Shown here: one piece after another, positions 1 to 7,454 of the stretch
Position numbering within the stretch: the stretch's first letter is position 1
Layout of the letters: each line of letters begins with the position of its first letter
Notes under the pieces: generated by a model
Told to the model about the DNA's origin: nothing
The model's input: only the letters and a program-made list of their open reading frames with translations
Database searches by the model: none
Assembly (NCBI GenBank): GCA_947626215.1
Contig: CANQRJ010000010.1
Span: 1-21,078, forward strand
Direction of reading: 5' to 3'
Origin: an uncultured Bacilli bacterium
GTDB taxonomy: Bacteria > Bacillota_I > Bacilli_A > RF39 > UBA660
DNA: 21,078 nucleotides
Position numbers and translations under genes: made by a program

Positions 1-293
1 TCTTTACTAAAAATGGTACTGAAAAAGTTTAAGTTTCTTAAATGAAGCCAACTTTGATCGGATGAGTTCATTTCGATATGTGTTTTTACTCCATCTACTG
101 TAGCTATAAAGTCTACTATTTTTGCTCTTTCTACTACATTTCTTTTTAAAAGTTCTGTATTAGAAAAAGTAATATTAGAAACTTTCTTTTTAAAGATTAG
201 ACTTAAAAGGGTCTCTAGAAGTTCTGTATCACTTGGATCCGAGAATATAGCTTTAAAGACCTTGTCATTCTTAGCAGTAAAAAATTTCGACAT
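1..293 (-). CDS. Rpn-family PD-(D/E)XK nuclease / putative transposase (5' part, runs off left edge)
   Basis: The gene starts at the ATG at 293-291 behind a strong Shine-Dalgarno sequence (AGGGAGGTG, 5 bases away) and stays open to the window edge, giving 97 residues. The N-terminus (MSKFFTAKNDKVFKAIFSDP) is the typical opening of the Rpn / PDDEXK_2 family of recombination-promoting nucleases, often annotated as transposases. Two candidate catalytic stretches are visible: an Asp in KIVDFIATVDG and a Glu in THIEMN, which fits the spaced D...ExN/Q pattern of the PD-(D/E)XK fold. The rest of the catalytic core and the C-terminus lie outside the window, so I cannot say whether it is intact. It follows the terminator at about 370-393, so it is a separate transcription unit from the genes to its right. 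Confidence 0.75.
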   Translation of the reverse strand, partial: MSKFFTAKNDKVFKAIFSDPSDTELLETLLSLIFKKKVSNITFSNTELLKRNVVERAKIVDFIATVDGVKTHIEMNSSDQSWLHLRNLNFFSTIFSK

Positions 294-344
294 AATTCAC
301 CTCCCTTCGAGTTCTATATTCTACAACACGAAAAGAGTAAATTT

Positions 345-364
345 TGTCGAATGGTGTCGAATGG
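345..364. repeat. Perfect 10-bp tandem direct repeat upstream of the Rpn gene
   Basis: TGTCGAATGG occurs twice in a row, at 345-354 and 355-364. It lies about 50-70 bases before the Rpn start codon and directly beside the terminator hairpin. Two copies spaced one helical turn apart could be an operator for a dimeric regulator, but this is inference. A weak promoter-like pair for the Rpn gene (TTTACT, 17 bases, TATAGA on the minus strand) lies between the repeat and the start codon. Confidence 0.5.
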
Positions 365-366
365 AT

Positions 367-393
367 AAAAAAACTGCATTTTTTTGCAGTTTT
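367..393 (-). terminator. Rho-independent terminator after the rhodanese gene
   Basis: A 9-bp perfect stem (AAAACTGCA at 370-378 with TGCAGTTTT at 385-393) closes a 6-base loop. In minus-strand RNA it is followed by a run of U. It sits 8 bases after the rhodanese stop codon and separates that unit from the Rpn gene. Because A/T runs flank both sides it might also work in the plus direction, but no plus-strand gene is seen. Confidence 0.75.
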
Positions 394-401
394 ATTTCCA
401 A

Positions 402-656
402 TTATTTTAATACTTGAGTGACATCATACCCAAAATATTCTAACATTCTTACTACTTTACCACTGTGCAATCCTTTTTCACAAACAAAGAAATAAGGTTT
501 CTTTTTACTTAAAAGTTGATCATAATAAAGCATAAACTTTTGATAAGGAATATTTTTTGCATCTGGATGATGACTTATTTTAAAATCTTGTGGACTCGAT
601 AAATCAATTAATTCTCCCATACTCTTATGATAGCTTGCCAAAGAAATTCTTCTCAT
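402..656 (-). CDS. Small single-domain rhodanese-like sulfurtransferase
   Basis: This 84-residue protein has the layout of one rhodanese domain: an acidic 'LIDLSSPQDF' opening, 'HHPDAKNIP' (matching the common H-hPGAxNIP segment), and an active-site loop CEKGLHS with the candidate sulfur-carrying Cys at residue 59, followed by the usual 'Gy-V' end (YFGYDV). Rhodaneses of this size (about 85-110 aa) carry sulfane sulfur in the cytoplasm for thiol metabolism. No signal peptide is present. The start ATG has AGGTGA upstream. It is the last gene before a terminator and lies 76 bases after the VirD4-like gene, so it may be co-transcribed with it, although the gap contains a palindrome that could be a regulatory site. 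The family call is fairly sure; the substrate is unknown. Confidence 0.75.
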   Translation of the reverse strand: MRRISLASYHKSMGELIDLSSPQDFKISHHPDAKNIPYQKFMLYYDQLLSKKKPYFFVCEKGLHSGKVVRMLEYFGYDVTQVLK

Positions 657-697
657 TTCACTTCACCTATTTTAAGGTATGCACATTTTTATTTTTC

Positions 698-712
698 GCA
701 TATAATATATGC
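698..712. repeat. 15-bp palindrome between the VirD4-like and rhodanese genes
   Basis: GCATATA-A-TATATGC is a perfect 7+1+7 inverted repeat in the 76-base gap. No U-run follows it in minus-strand RNA, so it is a poor terminator. An operator or an A/T-rich promoter element for the rhodanese gene is possible, but nothing else supports either. Confidence 0.4.
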
Positions 713-732
713 CCTAGTAAGGAAAAAAATTT

Positions 733-2862
733 TTATTCATCATGAAAGAAATCATCAAAAAATTCATCATCTGTAATCATGTTATCATCCATCACTACAG
801 AATTCATATCGACATTGATTTTTGGTTTTTCTTCTTCCACTTTTGGTTCTTCTTTTTCTTCTATAACAGGTTCAGGAATTACTTTTTCTTCTTTTTGTTC
901 TAATTTAGCTTTTTCCATTTCCTCTTCTTCATCTAATTCTTTTAATTTTTTATCAATATCTGCGATCATTTTATCGATTTCTTCATTCGTTAAACTAGAA
1001 ATTGGTTTGTTCATTCCTGGTAACATTTCAGGCATTTTTTTCTCAGGTAAATCTCCAAAGAAAGGGGATGCGCCCATGAAAGGATTTCTATTTCCCATAC
1101 CTGGCATGAATGGATTAAAACTATTTGTATCATCTTTTTGTTCAGTCATCATTTTTCTTTTTGTTTCAGAAACATAAGTTTTAATATCAAAAGTCGCGAT
1201 TGGTTTCATTTCACGATGTGGAAAAGGCATTTCTTTTCTTTCGATACCCCAGTCCATTTTCATGTCAGCCACGAGTTTCGTTTTAAAAGGATTCATACGA
1301 AGTCTTTTAATAATAACTTGCCCTAATTTCATTTTTTGTAAATCAGAGACTGTGACTAAAGGAGTAGATGCCGTTTTATCTTTTTCTTTACTTTTTACTT
1401 CTCCACACATTTTACTAATTTCTTCTAAAGCCGCCATTTCGGTACTAATTAAGTAAATTAAATTTCCACAGTTTCCTTTTAAGGTTTCGGCGATTTCTTT
1501 TCCATAAACATCATTTAATTGAGAAAAGTTTTGAATAATAAAGGTAAAACGTATATCTCTTGAACGTGCGGCAGAGACCATGGAATCCACATCTTGTAAA
1601 GGTGGCATGTTCGCAAACTCATCTAAAATAAAATTGGTTCGATATTTTAACTTTCCTCCATTCGCTTGAGCAACCTCAATTAAAGTTTCATAACATTGTT
1701 TAATAAATACAGTAAGTAAACTATGATAAGTTGTTTTTTCATCATGAATAATTAAGAAGACGGCCGTTTTCTTTTCTCCTATACTTCGCATATCAAAATC
1801 ACTATGAGAAAGCATTTCAGATAATTTTTCTCTAGATGAGAAAATACGAATCTTTTGACGGAACGTAGATAAAATTCCACCTTTTGTTTCACTTGGTGCA
1901 TTAAAAGTCGTAGAACCAGAAATATATTCTGGAGAATTTTCTCCTTTAATTGCAAAGTATTCTTTAATGTAATTACTTGCTCCAAATCTTTCTTCTCCCA
2001 CGGTACTCATCACATTAACCGAATTAAAGTTGATTTCATCTTCTTTTCCATCTCGGAATAATCCAATGGCTAAAGCTGAAAAATAATCCGCGGCTGATTT
2101 TTCCCAGAAAGCAGAGTCTTTATTTTTAGGATCTACTAAAATATTATTAGCTATATCTTCTACAAGTTCAGTCGCTTTGTCTACATTTCCATTTTTAAAA
2201 TAGTAATAAGGCATTGCAAGAGGACTCCAAGCATTTCCTTCATCCGGATCACGGAAATTCAAAACAATAATGTTATAGCCTTGTTCTTTTAAATAATCTC
2301 CACAATATTTATAAAGTTCTGCTTTGGGGTCGTTTACAATGATACTCTCTCCTTTTTTAGCTAATAAATTCACCATTGGTTTTACAAAGCTTTCCGATTT
2401 TCCAGAACCTGTAGAACCAATGACTAAAGAGTGGTAATCACTATTATCTACCCAAAGATTTTTTCCATCGTTAATAAGTGGGACTCCGGCTCCTTCGACA
2501 TGTTGATCGGTACTCACTACATGAACGACTCCACGGTCAGACTTCATTTCCTTGTCGCTTGCCCATCTAGAGTATCCTTTTTCTTCTTTTTCACCAATAT
2601 TTAATAATCTTTTTCCACCTTTATCGCGGTCAAAAATATATGAAGACACACTTGAAAAAATAATCACTAAAGCAATGACAAACATAAAAAGAGTTAAAAC
2701 AAGATAATCTCCTGTAAAAGCAGGAAACGGATTTAATCCATAAAATGTTCCATCAGACGCAAAAGATGAAAAGTTTAAAACGGCAATTGCACATAAATAA
2801 AGTAAAAACACACAAAAGATAATAAAGATAATTAAATCTTTTTTTTCTACACGAAATTTCAT
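733..2862 (-). CDS. VirD4/TraG-family type IV coupling ATPase
   Basis: Coupling proteins are hexameric inner-membrane ATPases that recruit DNA-protein or protein substrates to a type IV secretion channel. This 709-aa protein has two N-terminal membrane spans (about residues 10-31 and 52-74), a Walker A loop GSTGSGKS at 149-156, the family segment VNDPKAELY (177-185), and a Walker B FILDEF at 411-416 followed by the conserved NMPPL and the RSRDIRF...IIQNFSQL region. The size fits the family. After about residue 580 comes a Met/Pro/Phe-rich linker and a strongly acidic, Glu-rich tail ending in DDFFHDE, a likely partner-binding region. The start has AAGGAGGT 6 bases upstream. No VirB4, VirB6 or relaxase is in the window; the neighbours are a wall hydrolase and, further right, a Tad operon. 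The family is sure; the substrate is unknown. Confidence 0.93.
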   Translation of the reverse strand: MKFRVEKKDLIIFIIFCVFLLYLCAIAVLNFSSFASDGTFYGLNPFPAFTGDYLVLTLFMFVIALVIIFSSVSSYIFDRDKGGKRLLNIGEKEEKGYSRWASDKEMKSDRGVVHVVSTDQHVEGAGVPLINDGKNLWVDNSDYHSLVIGSTGSGKSESFVKPMVNLLAKKGESIIVNDPKAELYKYCGDYLKEQGYNIIVLNFRDPDEGNAWSPLAMPYYYFKNGNVDKATELVEDIANNILVDPKNKDSAFWEKSAADYFSALAIGLFRDGKEDEINFNSVNVMSTVGEERFGASNYIKEYFAIKGENSPEYISGSTTFNAPSETKGGILSTFRQKIRIFSSREKLSEMLSHSDFDMRSIGEKKTAVFLIIHDEKTTYHSLLTVFIKQCYETLIEVAQANGGKLKYRTNFILDEFANMPPLQDVDSMVSAARSRDIRFTFIIQNFSQLNDVYGKEIAETLKGNCGNLIYLISTEMAALEEISKMCGEVKSKEKDKTASTPLVTVSDLQKMKLGQVIIKRLRMNPFKTKLVADMKMDWGIERKEMPFPHREMKPIATFDIKTYVSETKRKMMTEQKDDTNSFNPFMPGMGNRNPFMGASPFFGDLPEKKMPEMLPGMNKPISSLTNEEIDKMIADIDKKLKELDEEEEMEKAKLEQKEEKVIPEPVIEEKEEPKVEEEKPKINVDMNSVVMDDNMITDDEFFDDFFHDE

Positions 2863-2887
2863 AAAAAACCTCCTTTTTTTCCTCTCT

Positions 2888-2915
2888 ATTATACAATAAA
2901 TTAATGAGAATACAA
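2888..2915 (-). promoter_or_regulatory. Sigma-A-type promoter for the VirD4-like gene
   Basis: On the minus strand TTGTAT (2915-2910), a 16-base spacer and a perfect TATAAT (2893-2888) lie in the 60-base gap before the coupling ATPase, about 25 bases before its start codon. It suggests the ATPase can be expressed apart from the two genes upstream. Confidence 0.6.
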
Positions 2916-2922
2916 ATACTTT

Positions 2923-3693
2923 TTATTCATTCGTCTCTTCTGCCACAACTTTAAATTTCTTACCATTTAATTGGTATAAAAGAATGGATGGACTTCCTGT
3001 TTGATCGAAATAATTTTGATTGACGATAACTCTAGGACTCTTTTCCTCATCTAACTTTACGACTCCAAAAACATGATTATACGGTAATTGGTATTTATCT
3101 TCGGTATATTCTTCATAAATTTTTACAACTTTTCCATTTAAAATAGCGAAAAAGATAGAAAAGTATTTAGAGTTTTGTTCTTCTTCTGTTTGATTGGAAA
3201 CCGAAATCAATTGATCCATCGTTCCATTTTCATCTAAATCAATTAAAATAGCATAATTTTTATCTAAATTAGTATAAGAGCATCCATTTTTTTGAATGAT
3301 TTCTTTTATAAAAGACGTATCTTCTTCCGTAAGCTCTTTATACTCCAAAGGCATAAGGTTGGCATTTAAAGATTCATCAATTCCTAAAAAGTCTCCGTAA
3401 AAAGAAACCCATTCATTGTTTTGAAAAAAATTCCAACGATCTAAATAAGAAAGTTCATAAGTTCCTTTTAATTCATTTTGTTGATAAGTTTTTATTTTCT
3501 TTCCTTCTAAATGGATGTCACTTATTTTTGTATAATTACACTTACGAGCTTTGCAATAAAATCCCCCTAAATCGGAAACTAAAAGATACCCTTCACTTGC
3601 TTTATTGGAGCCCGTTAGAAAAAAGAAAACAACTACATAGATTACACATAATAAAGCAAGACCAATTAAGATTAAAGTATTTCTTTTTGTCAT
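2923..3693 (-). CDS. Membrane-anchored extracellular protein of unknown function
   Basis: I do not recognise a family. I chose the start at 3693 (MTKRNTLIL...; 256 aa) because AAAGGATG lies just ahead of it and it begins 13 bases after the previous stop. A longer frame from 3738 would overlap the upstream gene and lacks as good a ribosome site. The protein has one membrane span at about residues 5-26 (N-in, C-out), then a soluble domain with a close Cys pair (YCKARKC) and one more Cys (KNGCSYT). The segment DLDENGTMDQLI looks like the acidic Ca-binding loop of FG-GAP/VCBS-like beta-propeller or calmodulin-like repeats, but only one copy is seen. It sits between the wall hydrolase and the VirD4-like ATPase, so a role at the cell envelope in the same machine is the simplest guess. 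Confidence 0.75.
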   Translation of the reverse strand: MTKRNTLILIGLALLCVIYVVVFFFLTGSNKASEGYLLVSDLGGFYCKARKCNYTKISDIHLEGKKIKTYQQNELKGTYELSYLDRWNFFQNNEWVSFYGDFLGIDESLNANLMPLEYKELTEEDTSFIKEIIQKNGCSYTNLDKNYAILIDLDENGTMDQLISVSNQTEEEQNSKYFSIFFAILNGKVVKIYEEYTEDKYQLPYNHVFGVVKLDEEKSPRVIVNQNYFDQTGSPSILLYQLNGKKFKVVAEETNE

Positions 3694-3706
3694 GTTTTCA
3701 TCCTTT

Positions 3707-5848
3707 CTAATACATGTAATATTTAAAACCATCGACATTCGTAATAGAATAAGTATGAATGTCTCCGTAAGCCGGATCTAACACCGTGATGGTGCCTTCC
3801 TCTTCATTAATGGATTGTAATACGACAAAATGACCATTCGCAGTAGAATTTAAGTGAACAATTCCAATATGATTATTTTCTAATCCTACTTTCATTTTTT
3901 CTATTTTACTTTCTTGTGAATCATAAAAATTAATTTGATAAGTATTCATCCAACGGAAAGTTGGGACAAACTCTCGAATCGCATCATTATTCCATTCAAT
4001 CGCCCCATAAGAGAAACCACCCATTTCTTTTAATTTATCATTTAATACTTTTGGTGAGAAATCAGGGTCTGTTACTTCACCCGTACAAGTAAGCGCGATC
4101 GCGACAGATGTAACTGCACATCCAGCACTTTTTAAAGTTTCATTTCCATATCCTAAAGTTTCGCTTCCCCATCTTGAATCTCCTTGTTTAAAAATCACAC
4201 AACTTCCATAATTTAAAGACTTATTGGTACAACTATTCGTAGAAAAGCCAAAAATTTCTTGACGTTTATCTGTCATATTTCTTCCTTGATATAAAGAGTA
4301 CGCATCTTTATCTTCTTGTCTTGTCGCGACACATCCACTTTTCGTTCCACCGGCTACACATAAATTTCTTCTTGCAGAAGAACAGGCATCCGTGACGTAG
4401 CTATCTAATCCATCTGGGTAAATGTAGGTTGCATAAGCGCATCCTCCATCTCCCCAACTACCAGGGTTATACCAATAATCTCCTAAATAAGCATATTTTT
4501 TTGTTAATTCTAAATAAGTACTATATTTTTTTACGGTTTCAATGAATCCTAAAATTCCTTTTTCAAAAGTATCATAACGACTACACTTTTCTGGTTGACC
4601 ATTATAACAAGTGATTCCAAAGTAGTTATGAGAGTTTCCTCCTGGTGAAAATCCTTCTAATATAGCTCTTACAATAATCATTTCAGGATTAAAATGGTTA
4701 GCAATAGCAATATCATAAATTTCTTCGGCATGACTTTGAAATAAGGCCCAGTCTTCTTCTCCTCTTACTGAGTAGTTTTTGACTTTATTTACAAAAGCAC
4801 TTTTGGTTAAAGTTGTACTTGTTAAACTAAATTCAGAACAACTTGAATTATCTGCTATGACTTCCTCTTCTATTTTTTCTTTCTCGGTGGTCATTAATTC
4901 AATATCTCCAAAAAAATACCTTAATAAACTGATATAGTCTTTTCCAGTTTGATTATATATAGCTAAAGAACCAAGAACACTGTAACCAGTTTCATCGTCT
5001 TGATGAAGCCACTCAAATTCGTCATCGATGTCGTCGTCATCAGTATCCCAACCAATAAAACAATGATCAAATTCTCCCACTTCCTCGCTTTCTGGATCTG
5101 GAGGACTTATTCCATCGGGATTATTACAAGGACAAGTTTCATAAATGGAATGGTTTAAAAATTCATTTGTAAAAGAAAATTCAACGGCTAATTGATTGGC
5201 TTGATATAAGGTATACTTTTCTTCTTTTGTTTTCCAACAAAAATCTGAAACTTTTGCAGAGACTATATTTTCTTCTTCATCTACCATGATAATTCCTCGA
5301 GATAAATTAAGAGCTCTTTCTAACGCGTCATTTTCTACATTCGAATTTTTATTTAATTGTTTATCTCGATAGGTTATCCGGCATCCATTTGATATCACTT
5401 CTGTTCTTATGGCTACAGCAAGTGCATAATAATAATCAAATATTTTCGTAGAAGGATTTTTGATATTTTTTAAATACGCTAGAGAAGCGGATTTTACATA
5501 TTCTTCTAAAGTCATGGTTGTAGATGAAGAGGGAGTATCTCCATACGGATCATAAGTCACGGCGACATTTTCACAAGTAGAATTTTCTTTATAACGAAAA
5601 TGCGTACTTTCCGTTCCTTCACTAAAAAGAGACAAAAGAAGAATAAATAAAAGGAAAATCACACCTGCAATTACTCCAATAAGAAGTATTTTTCTTTTTA
5701 ATAATTTATTAATTAATTTTTTTTCTCCTACTGCTTGTAAAGGTTTTTCAGGTGGCTCCAGTTCCATATCAAAAGAGGGTTCTTTATTTTCTGATGGTAT
5801 ATTTTCTATCTCATTATTTTCTTGTTCATCTAAATTTTCTCGATTCAT
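3707..5848 (-). CDS. Membrane-tethered three-domain wall hydrolase: SpoIID-like, glucosaminidase/lysozyme-like, C39-like peptidase
   Basis: 713 aa. An acidic cytoplasmic tail (1-50) and one membrane span (about 53-75) are followed by three extracellular regions. Region 1 (about 110-318) resembles SpoIID lytic transglycosylases: TLEEYVKSA, YYALAVAIRTEVI, and near its end GYSVLGSLAIYNQTGKDY before LLRYFFGD. Region 2 (about 365-480) looks like a GH73/lysozyme-type muramidase, with AEEIYDIAIANHFNP, a candidate catalytic Glu398 in ILEG and NYFGITCYNG. Region 3 (about 550-710) is a C39-like cysteine peptidase: FKQGDSRWGS, AGCAVTS (Cys577), NGHFVVL (His673), LDPAYGD (Asp691). Such enzymes open the peptidoglycan for secretion machines (VirB1-like role). 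The SpoIID region is split by an acidic insert (about 236-283) and may be inactive. Seventeen Cys lie outside the membrane, one of them the presumed nucleophile. It has its own promoter and heads the VirD4 unit. Confidence 0.85.
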   Translation of the reverse strand: MNRENLDEQENNEIENIPSENKEPSFDMELEPPEKPLQAVGEKKLINKLLKRKILLIGVIAGVIFLLFILLLSLFSEGTESTHFRYKENSTCENVAVTYDPYGDTPSSSTTMTLEEYVKSASLAYLKNIKNPSTKIFDYYYALAVAIRTEVISNGCRITYRDKQLNKNSNVENDALERALNLSRGIIMVDEEENIVSAKVSDFCWKTKEEKYTLYQANQLAVEFSFTNEFLNHSIYETCPCNNPDGISPPDPESEEVGEFDHCFIGWDTDDDDIDDEFEWLHQDDETGYSVLGSLAIYNQTGKDYISLLRYFFGDIELMTTEKEKIEEEVIADNSSCSEFSLTSTTLTKSAFVNKVKNYSVRGEEDWALFQSHAEEIYDIAIANHFNPEMIIVRAILEGFSPGGNSHNYFGITCYNGQPEKCSRYDTFEKGILGFIETVKKYSTYLELTKKYAYLGDYWYNPGSWGDGGCAYATYIYPDGLDSYVTDACSSARRNLCVAGGTKSGCVATRQEDKDAYSLYQGRNMTDKRQEIFGFSTNSCTNKSLNYGSCVIFKQGDSRWGSETLGYGNETLKSAGCAVTSVAIALTCTGEVTDPDFSPKVLNDKLKEMGGFSYGAIEWNNDAIREFVPTFRWMNTYQINFYDSQESKIEKMKVGLENNHIGIVHLNSTANGHFVVLQSINEEEGTITVLDPAYGDIHTYSITNVDGFKYYMY

Positions 5849-5874
5849 ACCATCACCACCAATTTCTAACCAAC

Positions 5875-5883
5875 ATTATACCA
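5875..5883 (-). promoter_or_regulatory. Extended -10 promoter for the wall hydrolase unit
   Basis: TGGTATAAT on the minus strand is a perfect -10 with the TGn extension, 26 bases before the start codon. No good -35 is seen at 17 bases (T-rich DNA only), as is common for extended -10 promoters. It lies after the terminator at 5920-5958, so the hydrolase-VirD4 group is a new transcription unit. The start codon is preceded by GGTGGTGATGG. Confidence 0.6.
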
Positions 5884-5919
5884 AAAAAGACAAAAAAAAA
5901 GAAGATGTCATTTGAGAAA

Positions 5920-5958
5920 TAAAAAGACCATTAACAAAATTTACTTTGTTAACAGTCT
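5920..5958 (-). terminator. Rho-independent terminator after the GLUG-like remnant
   Basis: In minus-strand RNA the arms at 5958-5945 and 5938-5925 pair over 14 bp, including two adjacent G-U pairs, around a 6-base loop, and are followed by UUUUU. It lies 23 bases after the stop codon of the remnant gene and before the hydrolase promoter. Confidence 0.8.
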
Positions 5959-5981
5959 ATCAAATATTTTAGAAACAAAAT

Positions 5982-6425
5982 CTAATTATACACAATATAT
6001 GAATATTGCCCATTTGCATTATATGCCCAACTATAAATATTCATATTATAATTTCCATCAATTAAACCTGCACTTATTAACATATTTTTGATGTGACTTA
6101 CATCAACACTTGGAACATTTCTATTTAAAGAGCTTGTTAAAGTTTCTGAATGCATCGTTGTATCTCTTACCGATCTTCCAAAACTTTGATTACTTCCAGT
6201 ATAGATATTTGAATAATAAGTGGTATTTGTGATATTACTACTAAATAGCTTATTCAAATACCCTATTTCATAATTTGCTCCACTTCCACTTAAGGTTCCC
6301 AAATTATATACATTATCTAATAAAATCGCAGAGGAGTGACCAATATTGACTATTCCACCCGCATGGACACTAGAGGCGATACTTCCAATATTATATGAAT
6401 GAAAGTTTAATAAAAAAAAAGTTAT
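5982..6425 (-). pseudogene. 3' remnant of a GLUG-motif-like repeat surface protein
   Basis: The frame is open from a stop codon at 6428-6426 down to a TAG at 5984-5982, about 147 codons, but it has no ATG or GTG start and no ribosome site. The first TTG (6302) lies in mid-domain and has no Shine-Dalgarno. The translation upstream of that TTG still looks like protein: SSVHAGGIVNIGHSSAILL then DNVYNLGTLSGSG, which resembles GLUG repeats (AGGIVG...NCYNTGTVSG) of large secreted adhesins. The C-terminal 70 residues (TLTSSLNRNVPSVD..., WAYNANGQYSYIVYN) have no repeat. It looks like the tail of a gene whose front was deleted, leaving its old terminator behind. A read-through fragment translated from the TTG cannot be ruled out, but I think it unlikely. 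Confidence 0.6.
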
Positions 6426-6446
6426 TTAAAAATACTAAATAACTTT
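6411..6446 (-). terminator. Terminator of the Tad operon, overlapping the cpaE stop codon
   Basis: In minus-strand RNA an 11-bp stem (arms at 6446-6436 and 6428-6418) closes a 7-base loop and runs into nine U. The TAA stop codon of cpaE lies inside the right arm. The stem is almost all A-U, so its strength is moderate. Confidence 0.6.
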
Positions 6447-7444
6447 CCACCTTTTTCACTATTTTCGGTATCTAATCTAGAAAAACCTAGTTTCATTAAC
6501 AATTCATCTAAAACATGATGTTTATCTAATTTATCGTCCAAATACGGAATATTAAAATAAACTTTACTACGAGATTCATATTCAAAATCTGCTACATCTG
6601 TTGAATTTAAAACACTTCGATTTAAAATAATCTTTTTTCCTTTTAATTTTTCAAATGCTTGTCTATCTTGACGAATTAATTTGTTTAATTTAATAAGTCC
6701 TGGTTCTATTAAGTACAATACTTCACTACATAATGATTCTGAACCTTGAGAATTTAAATCAATGAGCATAACATCAAAATTATTATAATTTAAAGTAATA
6801 AAACTTTGCAAATCCATATGAGAAGTATGTTTTAATGACTTGTCATTTAAATAAACAAAGTCATTATCATCTACTTCTACTGCAACAACTTTATATTTCT
6901 TTTCTAAATGTTTTTTTAAAAGATAAGTAAGGGTTGTACTTCCGGCATGCTCTGTCACATTTTTAATTCCAATAATTCGAACTTGATGCGAAGATTCCAT
7001 AGAAGAAGTATTAGAAGAAGGACTGACATTTTCTTTTTCAGTTTCTGGTACAGTCATTACATTATTTAATTGATGATACTGTGCCACATCTTTATAAGAA
7101 TTTGGATTATCAATCAAAAATTTAATAGCGTCAATATTACGAGTAAAATTATAAATTCCCATAGATACCAATTGAGATAAATATCTTGGACTATTTACCA
7201 CTTCTGAATCATCCAAAAGTAATATTACTTTACTCATATCCATATTTACAGATAATTCTTGAATCTTCGTAATGTCTTGATATCCTTTCACGGCCGTAAT
7301 ATCTAAAATCATTTTATTGTAGAAAAAATTATTAAATTGCATAATAATTTCTTCTGGAGTAAATTCTCCTTCAATACTTTTAATAAAATCTACATCTAAA
7401 TTTGCAAGTAAACTTGAATATTTATTTGTTACTTTTACATTCAT
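6422..7444 (-). CDS. cpaE: CpaE/TadZ-like ParA-family protein with receiver-like N-domain and degenerate P-loop
   Basis: CpaE/TadZ proteins place the Tad machine at its cellular site. Residues 1-115 look like the atypical receiver domain of TadZ: MILDITAV, VILLLDD and LVSMGIYNFTRN are the hydrophobic strands. A Ser/Glu-rich linker (about 130-153) leads to a MinD/ParA-like half starting RIIGI. Where a ParA P-loop should read KGGxGKTT, this protein has KNVTEHAGSTTL (161-172), with neither the signature nor the P-loop Lys in the usual place; a switch-like VMLIDLNSQGS follows (about 235-245). So nucleotide binding may be weak or absent, as in some known TadZ proteins. AGGAGGT lies ahead of the ATG, and the previous stop is 10 bases away. 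It is the last gene of the Tad operon. Confidence 0.8.
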   Translation of the reverse strand: MNVKVTNKYSSLLANLDVDFIKSIEGEFTPEEIIMQFNNFFYNKMILDITAVKGYQDITKIQELSVNMDMSKVILLLDDSEVVNSPRYLSQLVSMGIYNFTRNIDAIKFLIDNPNSYKDVAQYHQLNNVMTVPETEKENVSPSSNTSSMESSHQVRIIGIKNVTEHAGSTTLTYLLKKHLEKKYKVVAVEVDDNDFVYLNDKSLKHTSHMDLQSFITLNYNNFDVMLIDLNSQGSESLCSEVLYLIEPGLIKLNKLIRQDRQAFEKLKGKKIILNRSVLNSTDVADFEYESRSKVYFNIPYLDDKLDKHHVLDELLMKLGFSRLDTENSEKGGKLFSIFK

Positions 7445-7454
7445 TTTGTACCTC

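Noticed and set aside
779..1456. Open frames on the plus strand opposite the VirD4-like gene
   Set aside because: They are antisense shadows: Ser/Phe/Ile-rich translations, no ribosome sites, fully inside a gene with clear family motifs.
2923..3738. Longer start at 3738 for the unknown membrane protein
   Set aside because: It overlaps the hydrolase gene by 32 bases and has no good ribosome site; the ATG at 3693 has AAAGGATG ahead and starts right before the membrane span.
733..5848. A complete conjugative element or ICE
   Set aside because: Only a coupling ATPase and a wall hydrolase are seen. There is no VirB4, VirB6, relaxase, integrase or attachment-site repeat, and tex on the right looks like core chromosome.
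5982..6302. A real 106-residue gene starting at TTG 6302
   Set aside because: No Shine-Dalgarno is seen, and adhesin-like protein sequence continues upstream of this codon, so it is better read as a truncated frame.
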